NCBI GenBank assembly: GCA_045595725.1
Contig: JAZOAY010000153.1
Span: 1 to 21,393 of the forward strand
DNA from: SIG575 sp045595725
Lineage (GTDB): Bacteria; Bacillota; Clostridia; Oscillospirales; Acutalibacteraceae
Length of the DNA: 21,393 nt
Direction: 5' to 3'
Shown: positions 7,010 through 14,788 of the stretch, one piece after another
Layout: each line of letters starts with the position of its first letter
Numbering within the stretch: the stretch's first letter is position 1
The notes under the pieces: model-generated
Databases searched by the model: none
What the model saw: the letters and a program-made list of their open reading frames with translations, nothing else
Told to the model about the DNA's origin: nothing
Program-made: the position numbers and the translations under genes

Positions 7010-7690
7010 ATGAAAATTGATAAAGAGACAAAAAAACAAATGAAAGACTATTTTTCATCAAAGAAATTTATAATAGCGGCAGCAATTTTTCTTCTTGCGG
7101 CAGGAACGGGAATAGGCACGGCAATGAGTGTGTCGAGACAGCTGAGAGAAAGTCTTTCGGGGGTTGATACTTCTTATAATGAAACGACAAAGGAAAATTT
7201 TACTGAAAATGCTGCAAATGATGTAACCGGAGTGACTGTTCCTGTTACCGAGAAGGTGACAGAGGAAGAGGTTTCGGTTATCAAGGAAGAGGATTTTGTT
7301 CTGCCGACCGGAAAAAAGATTGTCAAGGACTACAGTAATTCTGTGGCAGTGAAATCAAAAACCATGAATGACTGGAGGGTGCACAACGGAGTTGATTTCA
7401 AGGCAAAAGAAGGTGACGAAGTGAAAGCGGTTCAGTCAGGTGCAATTCTTGCAATCTATAACAGCAGTCTGTGGGGTACAATAGTTGAAATTGACCATGG
7501 TGCAGGTGTTGTGGCAAGGTATTGCGGTCTTGATGAAAAGTTGAAAATAAGTGTAAATGATGTAGTGGAACAAGGTCAGGTAATAGGATATGTAGGTAAA
7601 ATTCCCGTAGAAGCGGCAGATGGTGCACATCTTCATTTTGAAATTCTGAAAGACGGAGCAATTACAGACCCGCTGAGCATATATGATTGA
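7010..7690 (+). CDS. SpoIIQ-like membrane-anchored M23 (LytM) endopeptidase
   Basis: A 226-residue protein with a membrane anchor at about 19-38 (KFIIAAAIFLLAAGTGIGTA), a Glu/Thr/Val-rich stalk (45-95) and a C-terminal LytM domain (100-222). The stretch SKTMNDWRVHNGVDF followed by EGDEVKA closely resembles SpoIIQ, the forespore half of the SpoIIQ-SpoIIIAH channel across the sporulation septum. Zn ligands and the catalytic His are present: H125 and D129 (HNGVD) and H207/H209 (HLHF). It therefore resembles the clostridial form, with all metal ligands, and not B. subtilis SpoIIQ, which has lost catalytic His. The frame opens at 6956, but AAGGAAGGA 9 nt before the ATG at 7010 fixes the start. A generic cell-wall LytM endopeptidase is the alternative. 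I could not identify a clear promoter, including a sigma-F type. Confidence 0.8.
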   Translation: MKIDKETKKQMKDYFSSKKFIIAAAIFLLAAGTGIGTAMSVSRQLRESLSGVDTSYNETTKENFTENAANDVTGVTVPVTEKVTEEEVSVIKEEDFVLPTGKKIVKDYSNSVAVKSKTMNDWRVHNGVDFKAKEGDEVKAVQSGAILAIYNSSLWGTIVEIDHGAGVVARYCGLDEKLKISVNDVVEQGQVIGYVGKIPVEAADGAHLHFEILKDGAITDPLSIYD

Positions 7691-7810
7691 AATGTCCTGC
7701 TTTTTCAAGTGATATTACTTCGTAGTAGTATTTCCTGACGGAAATGTTTCGGGTCTGCGACGCTGAATTTTACATTGCACCGTTTAATTTTGAAGGTGAC
7801 GATGCGTAAT

Positions 7811-7845
7811 TGTCCCGTCTTGAATGCATATCAAAATTCGGGACA
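7811..7845. repeat. 35-nt inverted repeat TGTCCCG / CGGGACA
   Basis: Perfect 7-bp arms (7811-7817 and 7839-7845) around a 21-nt loop. The loop itself contains TTGAATGCATATCAA, an imperfect palindrome. There is no T tract in either direction, so it is not an intrinsic terminator. It may be part of the same non-coding repeat as 7883-7930. Confidence 0.45.
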
Positions 7846-7882
7846 CAGATAAATTATGATTTATAGAGCAGTTGAGTTTCAG

Positions 7883-7930
7883 CCTCCCCTTGAAAAGGCA
7901 AGGGGAGGTGTCAAAATCTGTGATTTTGAC
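7883..7930. repeat. Double-hairpin element resembling dispersed Firmicute intergenic repeats
   Basis: Two perfect 9-bp hairpins lie one nucleotide apart: CCTCCCCTT / AAGGGGAGG with an 8-nt loop (7883-7908) and GTCAAAATC / GATTTTGAC with a 3-nt loop (7910-7930). GGAGGGG and a T-rich run follow. The CCTCCCC...GGGGAGG core with a following GGAGGGG recalls short repeats scattered between genes of gut Clostridia. That resemblance is from memory and copy number cannot be checked within one window. Confidence 0.6.
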
Positions 7931-7992
7931 GGAGGGGATTTTTCGTTGAAAATTTTTACAAGGATGTTATATTATTGTAACCGTAGTGTTTC

Positions 7993-8021
7993 TTGACACA
8001 TAAGGGTATTTTTGCTAAAAT
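7993..8021 (+). promoter_or_regulatory. Sigma-A promoter of the PASTA kinase-like gene
   Basis: TTGACA (7993-7998), a 17-bp spacer and TAAAAT (8016-8021) with the extended TGC before the -10. Start near 8028, leader of about 50 nt. Confidence 0.88.
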
Positions 8022-8076
8022 AAAATGTAAATATATAATGGAGTTATAGTGAATATCTTTGTAAAAGGTGATGTTT

Positions 8077-9819
8077 ATGATTAACACAGATGAATTATGT
8101 ATGAGTTGCATGAAAGAAATCGGTGACGAAAAGCAGTGTCCCTATTGCGGTTTTCATGCGGATTCTCCTCAGATTGCACCATACCTTCCTATCAGAAGCA
8201 CAATTGCAAACAGATATCTTGTAGGTAAACTTATTGACTACAACGGTGACGGTGCTTCCTACATGGGTTGGGACCTGAGTACAAAAACGGCTGTTGTAAT
8301 CCGTGAATTCATGCCCGATGCAATTGCAGGCAGAGATCTTGGAAAAACAGAAGTTATTCCGTTCCCCGGTAAAGAGGAAGTTTATTACGACTGTCTTCAG
8401 AGTTTTACCGAAATGTGGAGAAAACTTATGCGTCTGACAGGACTTTCAGCACTTGTTGAAGTTTTCGGAATTATTGAGGAAAATAATACGGCTTATGTAA
8501 TTGAAGAATATATTGACGGAATTACACTCAGAGAATATCTTCTCAGAACTCCCACAGGTTACATTTCATGGGAAAAAGCAAGACCTTTGTTTATGCCGGT
8601 ACTTTCAACAATGGGAAATCTTCATACTGCGGGAATTATCCACAGAGGCATATCTCCTACAACTCTTATGATTGCACCTGACGGAAAACTCCGTATTACA
8701 GGATTCAGTATCAACAGAGTGAGAAGTGCAAAGAGTGAACTCAATTCTCAATTGTTCAACGGCTATGCGGCAATTGAACAGTATGGTTTTGACGGACAGC
8801 AGGGACCGTGGACGGATATCTATGCTTTTGCGGCAGTTCTTTACAGAGCGCTTATCGGTTCAGACCCCATTGATGCCACATCAAGAGTTACAAATGACAG
8901 ACTTATGATACCAGGCAGATTTGCAGAACAGCTTCCGGCATACGTTATCAACGGACTTATCAATGCTCTGCAGATTTATCCCGAGGACAGAACAAGAAAT
9001 GTTGAACAGTGCAGAGCAGAGCTTTCAGCGGCACCCAGTGCGGCAGTTCAGTGGGACGATAATCCTACACAGATGATGCCCAGAGAAAGCAGTAAAGTGC
9101 CTTCCGATTTTCTTGACAGGGACGATGCAGAGGAAGAATATGTTCCTCAGAAAGAGGGCAAGAAAGATAAAAAGACAATTGCAATTGTACTTGTCAGCAT
9201 ACTTGTGATTATTGCTGCAATTGTTATCGGTGTTACTGCAATGTCAGGCGGCGGTGATAATGAAACTACAACCGACCCTGCAGTTTCTGCTGATGATGAA
9301 GGATATGTTGTAGTTCCTGAACTTAAAGGATGGCTTTATACAGACAGACAGACTCAGCTTGGTGCTATATTCAATTTCAGTCTGAAATATGAATTCAGCG
9401 ACGATTTTGAAGAAGGTCAGATTATAAGCCAGTATCCCGAAAGCGGGGAAAAAGTTCAGAAAGGCTCAACAATCAGCGTTGTTGTAAGTAAAGGACCTAA
9501 GTCAATTAAGCTTATCAATGTTGTCGGACTTCAGTATGACGAAGCAAAGAGTAAACTTGAAGAAATCGGTTTTACTGTTGTAAAAGCAAGTAAGCCTGTA
9601 GACAATGACGGCTCACATGCTGCAGATACGGTTTACAGAATGAGTCCCAGTAATTTCGACGGCGAATACGATAAAGGTGACGAGGTTATGCTTGAAGTAT
9701 GGGGCGAAATTGTGACGGCTACAGAACCCCCTGAAACAGAAACATCGCCCACAGAAGAACCGACAGCGGAAGAACCCACAGAAGATGACAGCGGTTTCTT
9801 CCCGGGATTTGATTGGTAA
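8077..9819 (+). CDS. Zinc-ribbon / kinase-fold (likely pseudokinase) / TM / 2xPASTA protein
   Basis: A 580-residue bitopic membrane protein related to PrkC/Stk1-type Ser/Thr kinases that sense cell-wall fragments. An N-terminal zinc ribbon has C8, C11, C21 and C24. The kinase-like domain spans about 35-320, a membrane helix 367-388, and two PASTA repeats about 409-473 and 476-543. The outer tail is Thr/Glu/Pro-rich and ends GFFPGFDW. All three hallmark kinase residues are altered: the VAIK lysine is R76 (VVIREF), the HRD aspartate is G191 (HRGIS, with T196 at the Asn position) and the DFG aspartate is G209 (GFS). ATP phosphotransfer is therefore doubtful. The frame opens at GTG 8068 with ATGs at 8071 and 8077. 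AAAGG lies 8 nt before 8077, the preferred start. Monocistronic with its own promoter and terminator. Confidence 0.88.
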   Translation: MINTDELCMSCMKEIGDEKQCPYCGFHADSPQIAPYLPIRSTIANRYLVGKLIDYNGDGASYMGWDLSTKTAVVIREFMPDAIAGRDLGKTEVIPFPGKEEVYYDCLQSFTEMWRKLMRLTGLSALVEVFGIIEENNTAYVIEEYIDGITLREYLLRTPTGYISWEKARPLFMPVLSTMGNLHTAGIIHRGISPTTLMIAPDGKLRITGFSINRVRSAKSELNSQLFNGYAAIEQYGFDGQQGPWTDIYAFAAVLYRALIGSDPIDATSRVTNDRLMIPGRFAEQLPAYVINGLINALQIYPEDRTRNVEQCRAELSAAPSAAVQWDDNPTQMMPRESSKVPSDFLDRDDAEEEYVPQKEGKKDKKTIAIVLVSILVIIAAIVIGVTAMSGGGDNETTTDPAVSADDEGYVVVPELKGWLYTDRQTQLGAIFNFSLKYEFSDDFEEGQIISQYPESGEKVQKGSTISVVVSKGPKSIKLINVVGLQYDEAKSKLEEIGFTVVKASKPVDNDGSHAADTVYRMSPSNFDGEYDKGDEVMLEVWGEIVTATEPPETETSPTEEPTAEEPTEDDSGFFPGFDW

Positions 9820-9834
9820 AAAAGGATAAAATTT

Positions 9835-9866
9835 ACACCCTTGTAAAACAAGGGTGTTTTTCTTTT
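9835..9866. terminator. Bidirectional rho-independent terminator between convergent genes
   Basis: ACACCCTTG and CAAGGGTGT form a perfect 9-bp stem with a 5-nt loop, followed by TTTTTCTTTT on the plus strand. On the minus strand it follows the end of the GHL6 gene by 8 nt and is tailed by AAATTTTAT, so it can also end the eight-gene operon. Confidence 0.92.
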
Positions 9867-11811
9867 AATCTTCTATTACAACTAACTGATGAATGTCAAT
9901 TTCGGGAACAACAAATTTTACTTTTCCGTTATTATATTCAAAAGAAATTTCTTTTCCCTGAGGCTCAAGAGCTACTCTTGACGGTTTGTTTTCCTTATTA
10001 ACAGAGCATTCCACATTGTAAAGAGGAACGGTATCTTCAATAACTTCCGTGTTTTCGCCTCTTACTGTTGTGTGTGCAAAAAGAAGATGAAGAATGTTTC
10101 TTTTTTCTTTATCCTGTCTTGTATATGTGACAACTGCTTTGTCGGGAATTTTTACGTCGATTGTAAATGAATCACCCATCATTCTGTTAAGAATATACGT
10201 GAAAATTTCTTTGAAACAAAGGTGACCGTGTTTTGCGTAAGCTGTGAAAATATCCCATCCGATATATGCAATGTTTCCTCTGATAACTGCTGCGGGGAAC
10301 TGTTCATCAGGTTTATTGGGAGCGTGAGCGTGAGAGCAGAAGTGGTCTCTTGTGCGGTTGAAATAAGGATTCTGAACATATGCTGCAATTTCACAGTCAT
10401 TTGCATCAAACCTGTAAGAATTACATTTCATAATATATTCTGTGTTTCCGTTGACTGTGTCAAATGCAGGTACAAAATATGTGGGATTATATTCATTTTC
10501 TCCCATAAATTCTCCGCCCATATCAAGGAAGAATTTTCCGCTTCTTGTAAGGGCTTTTGCACTTGCAATTACTTTGCCGCCATTTTCCGCAAATGCTCTG
10601 ATTTTATTGATAACTTCCTCATTTTCGATTTCCACATCAGGGAGAACAAGCAACTTGTACTGTGAAAAATCCATTGTGCCGTCAACAAAATTGTAAAGAC
10701 GGTTGTTTTCAAGAAGCATTCTGTTAGCACCGATATCTGCTTTTGCATCACGTCCGCCTGTCAGGGATTCTGAACTGAGTACAGCGATATCAGCCACGTT
10801 TACTGCACCCTCAAGCCAGGGCTCTTTTTCTTCAACAAGTGAATACGCTTTGCCGATAAGATTGTATGTTGCCATGTTCATTTCACCGAGAGGATGCATC
10901 TGGTCTCCGATTGAACATCCTGCACCGTTTGCAACTGACAGAGCAGTTTCATAAATAAGTGCGTTCGGATGTTTGAATCCGCCGAATTCACCCCATGAAT
11001 GGTGGAATTTTCCTGTCATTCCGAGAAAGTCCGTATCTTTCAGCGTGCGTACATAAGCGGCAGAAAGGGGGAAATGGTCGTAACCCCAACCGCCTGTGGG
11101 AAGACTTTCAAGTTCAAGGTGAGTATTGGCTCTGATAACTTCATAATCCCCTTTAGGAATGTGACCGCCGTTGTGGAAGATTGTAGCGGTAGAGCTGTGC
11201 TTTCTTACGGCATTGTTTGTTGCAGTTGTGTATTTTTCATAAACTATGTTTTCAAACTTTTTGCGGTCTTCTGCTTTAGTGATATCAAGACCGAGGTTTT
11301 TCATGTCAACCTTACATTTGTCACAGTAACAGAATCTGGGAGCGACAATATCAAGGAAGATTCCGCAAGGGTTGTATTTTACCATTACTTCTTCAATCTG
11401 TCTGCAAAGTACGTCAAGATATTCTGTATTGAAACAGAGAAGATGGAAATGGGCTTCGCTTTCATATTCATCACAGTCTGATTTATCATCTGAGCGTTTA
11501 AAACGCCATTCGGGATGTCTGTCCCAGTCTTTTTCGTCAAACCCTGCAGAAATGTAAACGGGGGCATTTACGTCAATTTCTTTGCATGCTTCAAGCTGAG
11601 CACCGAGTAAATCAAAGCTGAGGAGAGGATGCATTTCGTTTTCTTCTGTAGGATGATATGACCATCCGTGATGACATTTTGAAAATACTGTAATTGAATT
11701 TACGTGACCTGCTTTAAGCGCAGATTGAAACTGTTCTTTTGAAAATTTTGTGCCTACATCAAGAAGTCCCGATGTGTGAAAGTCAAGATGCACCTGTCTT
11801 TTTCTTATCAT
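9865..11811 (-). CDS. GHL6-type putative glycoside hydrolase with GATase-like (trimerisation) domain
   Basis: A 648-residue protein whose opening HLDFHTSG (8-15) and TVFSKCHHGWSYHPT (41-55) fit the Pfam family called hypothetical glycosyl hydrolase 6, a TIM-barrel group related to GH42-like enzymes. The first ~340 residues form the barrel; GIFLDIV at 150-156 (D154) followed by CYCDKC (161-166) is typical of these barrels, and ELES (E233, E235) is a candidate acid region. From about 345 to 520 the sequence resembles the beta-galactosidase trimerisation/GATase-like domain (LLVLPDVEIENEEVINKIRAFAENGGKVIAS). A beta-rich tail follows. No signal peptide, so cytoplasmic. Last gene of the operon, 5 nt after the preceding stop; AAAGGAG lies 10 nt upstream within that gene. 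The substrate cannot be read; context suggests an amino-sugar glycan or glycolipid-derived oligosaccharide. Confidence 0.8.
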   Translation of the reverse strand: MIRKRQVHLDFHTSGLLDVGTKFSKEQFQSALKAGHVNSITVFSKCHHGWSYHPTEENEMHPLLSFDLLGAQLEACKEIDVNAPVYISAGFDEKDWDRHPEWRFKRSDDKSDCDEYESEAHFHLLCFNTEYLDVLCRQIEEVMVKYNPCGIFLDIVAPRFCYCDKCKVDMKNLGLDITKAEDRKKFENIVYEKYTTATNNAVRKHSSTATIFHNGGHIPKGDYEVIRANTHLELESLPTGGWGYDHFPLSAAYVRTLKDTDFLGMTGKFHHSWGEFGGFKHPNALIYETALSVANGAGCSIGDQMHPLGEMNMATYNLIGKAYSLVEEKEPWLEGAVNVADIAVLSSESLTGGRDAKADIGANRMLLENNRLYNFVDGTMDFSQYKLLVLPDVEIENEEVINKIRAFAENGGKVIASAKALTRSGKFFLDMGGEFMGENEYNPTYFVPAFDTVNGNTEYIMKCNSYRFDANDCEIAAYVQNPYFNRTRDHFCSHAHAPNKPDEQFPAAVIRGNIAYIGWDIFTAYAKHGHLCFKEIFTYILNRMMGDSFTIDVKIPDKAVVTYTRQDKEKRNILHLLFAHTTVRGENTEVIEDTVPLYNVECSVNKENKPSRVALEPQGKEISFEYNNGKVKFVVPEIDIHQLVVIED

Positions 11812-11816
11812 AAATG

Positions 11817-13301
11817 TTAAACTCCTTTTATAAGACTGTCCATGTTTTCAAGAATTGTTCTTGCGGTATCGGGACCTACAGAGTTTGTTTCTTCATAATG
11901 CTTTCTGTCAAAAGAATCGCGGGGAATGTTGAAATAAGGAAGCCATTCATGAAGCACAAAATCGTTATCGGGGATGATGTAACCAAGTTCATCATTGCAA
12001 AGACCGAGAACGAAAGAATGCTCACAGTCTGTCATTTCTGAAAGAACCTTGTACTGAGCTTCTTTACCTGTTCCGCTTTTTTCTGCTGAAAGGAATGCAC
12101 CTGTTTCAAGCTCGGGATAAAGTTCACCGGGAATCATGAAAATTCCTATCTGATTATTACCAAGCTCCATATAAGAAACTTCGGAAATAATTGAAACTTC
12201 GGTTTTACCTGTCTTTTCGGCATCATTGTTGAGGACACCTAAAAATTTTGCAAGAAGAAGTGCTGTGTTATCGCATCTTACTTTTATTGATTTAGTTGAG
12301 ATGTTAATAATAGGTGAAAGTTCCTTTTCATTTGTAATACCGAGAACATAATCTGCAATCTTTTTACCGTAATCTTTTGTGTAGCCGATACAGTCAAAAG
12401 TATCACTCTTAAGGAAATTGTCAATCTGGTCTCCTGTAATAAGACCGCCTACAGCACCGTTTACAAAAAGAACGTTTGCACCGCCTGTTCGGTTGTTTAT
12501 TTCTTTTGTAAGATAAGCAGGAAAATCTGCACTTACCTGAGTGGTTTTACTGCCGAGACCTTCAGCGTGAGCATTGAAGTTTACAATGTATGTGTCTTTT
12601 TTACTTTCGTTGGGTTCAAAACGGATTGATGTGATAATATCGCTGTATTCAATGGGAGTTCTTGTGTCTGCCTGCATATTTTCAGCTTTTGCCGTGCCGA
12701 AGTAAAGTTTTCCGTTTTCTCTTGCTTCATAGGCTTTTATGATTGCTTCGGCAGTTTTGACCTTGAGAGACTGCATAAAGTCGTCATTTTTTCCGTCTGA
12801 AAGGAAATTCTTTCCCCAGAGACCTTGTGTGTCAATGGCAGAATGAGTGTGAGTGGAACAAATATTTATTGATTTGAGAGAAGGAATTTTTTTGCTTTCA
12901 ATGACAATTTTTCTGATGTCGTTTATGTCGTGACGGCTAAGTCCCACACAGTCAATTGCACAGAGAACAACTCCTCCCCGTGAGGTGTTATCGTCAATGT
13001 AAACTGCTTTTGCATACATATCATCAAGAACACCTTTTGCAGGGTTATTTGTGTTGTAACCTGCAATGTAATATGTATCGGCAGTTATGTCTTCGGGAGT
13101 GAGAACTTCTTCACCGTAACCCAAAGTCCATTCTTCTCCCGCTGTGTCAGAAAAAGTTTTGTCACCCGTGAGCATATATTCTGAAGACTCTTCTTCCGCA
13201 ATAAATGTTGACATGGGCATACAGAGAATTATGAGAGACAGCAGGGCACTTATCAGTCCTCTGACAAAATTCGGGAGTTTTATAAAACGTAAAAATTCCA
13301 T
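11817..13301 (-). CDS. Exported neutral/alkaline ceramidase-like protein, paralogue B
   Basis: A 494-residue protein with an N-terminal hydrophobic segment (about 12-34), a signal peptide or membrane anchor. The rest matches the neutral/alkaline non-lysosomal ceramidase N-terminal domain fold, Zn-dependent hydrolases of N-acyl amide bonds. Candidate Zn ligands appear in family order: H151/H153 in STHTHS, H245 in NFNAHAEG, E393 in MIPGELYPE and Y441 in LGYIIPD. The segment where ceramidases carry the GD-x-SPN nucleophile reads VNGAVGGLITG, so the catalytic Ser is not at its usual place. The ~150-residue C-terminal domain of true bacterial ceramidases is absent. It abuts the preceding gene with no spacer (TAA directly before ATG), AAAGGAG 9 nt upstream. 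Paralogue of the next gene, sharing GIDTQGLWG-like and GLCND blocks. Calling it a ceramidase would over-read; a Zn amidohydrolase of unknown substrate is safer. Confidence 0.8.
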   Translation of the reverse strand: MEFLRFIKLPNFVRGLISALLSLIILCMPMSTFIAEEESSEYMLTGDKTFSDTAGEEWTLGYGEEVLTPEDITADTYYIAGYNTNNPAKGVLDDMYAKAVYIDDNTSRGGVVLCAIDCVGLSRHDINDIRKIVIESKKIPSLKSINICSTHTHSAIDTQGLWGKNFLSDGKNDDFMQSLKVKTAEAIIKAYEARENGKLYFGTAKAENMQADTRTPIEYSDIITSIRFEPNESKKDTYIVNFNAHAEGLGSKTTQVSADFPAYLTKEINNRTGGANVLFVNGAVGGLITGDQIDNFLKSDTFDCIGYTKDYGKKIADYVLGITNEKELSPIINISTKSIKVRCDNTALLLAKFLGVLNNDAEKTGKTEVSIISEVSYMELGNNQIGIFMIPGELYPELETGAFLSAEKSGTGKEAQYKVLSEMTDCEHSFVLGLCNDELGYIIPDNDFVLHEWLPYFNIPRDSFDRKHYEETNSVGPDTARTILENMDSLIKGV

Positions 13302-14771
13302 TTATTTTATCTCCTTTAAAAGTTGTGCAAATTCTCTTGAGAAAGTGGTGGCGGCTGTGTCGCCTGTGGAAACTGTTTCTTCGTAATGACCTTCTGCACC
13401 TGAAGATGAATAGTCGTTGTCGGGAACAATATAACCTACCGCATCATTGCAAAGTCCGAAAACAAGAACCTTGTCTGTTCCTTCAAAAAGAGTGTTGAGG
13501 GGAGCGTAAGGATATTCTTCACCTTTGAATGCCTCTTCTGCAGAATAGAAACCGCCGTAAACGATTTCGGGCAGAACTTCACCGGGAACTTCTATAACTT
13601 TGACATTTTTTCCGATTTCCACGTAACCTATTTCACTTGTGAGATAGATTTTTCCGTTTTCTTTGAATGCTTTAACGCTGCAAAGACCTGCACTTTCTGC
13701 AAGACGGAAAACAAAGTTGTTTATTTCAAAGTCAATCTGTTTGTGGCGGATGTTGATAATAGGGTCAACCTTTTCACCTTTTTCGGCAAGTGAAGAAAGG
13801 ATGTCAGCAACAATTATGCTGTATTCTTTCATTTTTTCATAGGAAGTAAGATCTTCGGGAATACCTGTTTCCTTATCCATGTTGTTACCAACGTTACCGC
13901 CGATTGCACCCTGAATGAAAATGAATTCAGCGTTTTTATTTGTGTTTATTGCCTGTTCGATGTAGTAGGGGAAGTCACCTGAAATTTCTGTGTTGCTCCA
14001 GCCGAGATTAATGGGATGAGCACCGAAATTTGTAATATAAATTTCCTTTTTGCTTTCGTCGGAGGGTACAAAGCGGAAAAGATGGAAACGGTCATCAATT
14101 GCATAGGGGTCACGGCCGTCATAGAAAAGCTCAGGACGTGATTCTTCAGAATAATAAAGGTCACCTGTTGTTCGAGCGGTATAAGCTTCTCTTATTGCTT
14201 CGGAAACTTTTTCCACAACTCTGTCCATATATCCTTCGTCTCTGCCTGTTTTGGGGATATTGCCCCAGAGTCCCTGAGTGTCAATACCGCTGTGGACGTG
14301 AGTTGAACCTACGTTAATGCTGATAAGTCCGTCCTTGCCTGTTATATCGGAAAGTTTTGCTCTGACTTCTTTAATTTCACCGCTCATAAGACCGATGCCG
14401 TCAATGTAAGCGAATGCCACAGCACCTCTGCCTGAGTTGTCATCAAGTACAACTGCACGTACGCAAAGGTCGTCAACAACGCCTGTTGCTTCCTGAGCAG
14501 GGAATTTAAGGAAACCGCCGAGAAAATATCTGTGAGAGTCCACATCTTCGGGTGTGAGAATACGACGTGCATAACCTACAGACCAGTATTCTGATGTTGC
14601 TTCGTCAATGAATTCGTCATGTCCTTCAAGGAAATTCATGGTGCTTATTTCTGCAGACGGTCTTTCGTCATATCCGAGAGTTGTCAGACTCTGGAAAACT
14701 GCAGAAAGTAGAAGGGGAATACCTAAAATAACTGCGAAAAGCGCTGAAAAAAATCTTACGATGGCTGCCAT
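13302..14771 (-). CDS. Exported neutral/alkaline ceramidase-like protein, paralogue A
   Basis: A 489-residue protein, transcribed just before its paralogue. Residues 5-27 form a hydrophobic anchor or signal peptide, and the domain begins at WSVGYARRILTPEDV. Ligand candidates: H158/H160 in STHVHSGIDTQG, H252 in NFGAHPINLG, E398 in VPGEVLPE and Y447 in VGYIVPDNDY. The nucleophile segment is IQGAIGGNVGN, again lacking the Ser-Pro-Asn of ceramidases. The C-terminus GHYEETVSTG parallels HYEETNSVG in the paralogue, so the pair arose by tandem duplication. GGAGG lies 7 nt before the ATG, and 17 nt separate it from the GH84 stop. Probably acts outside the membrane. Its place in a MurNAc/GlcNAc salvage operon suggests an amide bond on a wall- or mucin-derived sugar as substrate, which is inference only. 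Confidence 0.82.
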   Translation of the reverse strand: MAAIVRFFSALFAVILGIPLLLSAVFQSLTTLGYDERPSAEISTMNFLEGHDEFIDEATSEYWSVGYARRILTPEDVDSHRYFLGGFLKFPAQEATGVVDDLCVRAVVLDDNSGRGAVAFAYIDGIGLMSGEIKEVRAKLSDITGKDGLISINVGSTHVHSGIDTQGLWGNIPKTGRDEGYMDRVVEKVSEAIREAYTARTTGDLYYSEESRPELFYDGRDPYAIDDRFHLFRFVPSDESKKEIYITNFGAHPINLGWSNTEISGDFPYYIEQAINTNKNAEFIFIQGAIGGNVGNNMDKETGIPEDLTSYEKMKEYSIIVADILSSLAEKGEKVDPIINIRHKQIDFEINNFVFRLAESAGLCSVKAFKENGKIYLTSEIGYVEIGKNVKVIEVPGEVLPEIVYGGFYSAEEAFKGEEYPYAPLNTLFEGTDKVLVFGLCNDAVGYIVPDNDYSSSGAEGHYEETVSTGDTAATTFSREFAQLLKEIK

Positions 14772-14788
14772 AATAAAACCTCCGTTTT

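Larger units (their letters stand above)
7691..7992. other. Gene-free stretch with two hairpin elements
   Basis: About 300 bp with no supportable gene. A short hairpin right after the peptidase gene (ATATTACT / AGTAGTAT, one G-T pair, around 7713-7732) lacks a T tail and is at best a weak terminator. Two stronger elements are listed separately at 7811-7845 and 7883-7930. Short frames here have no ribosome site or protein-like composition. The texture suggests insertion of a small repeat plus decayed sequence. Confidence 0.5.

Noticed and set aside
10222..11481. Several plus-strand open frames of 80-160 codons
   Set aside because: All are antisense to the GHL6 gene, mutually overlapping, and without start signals.
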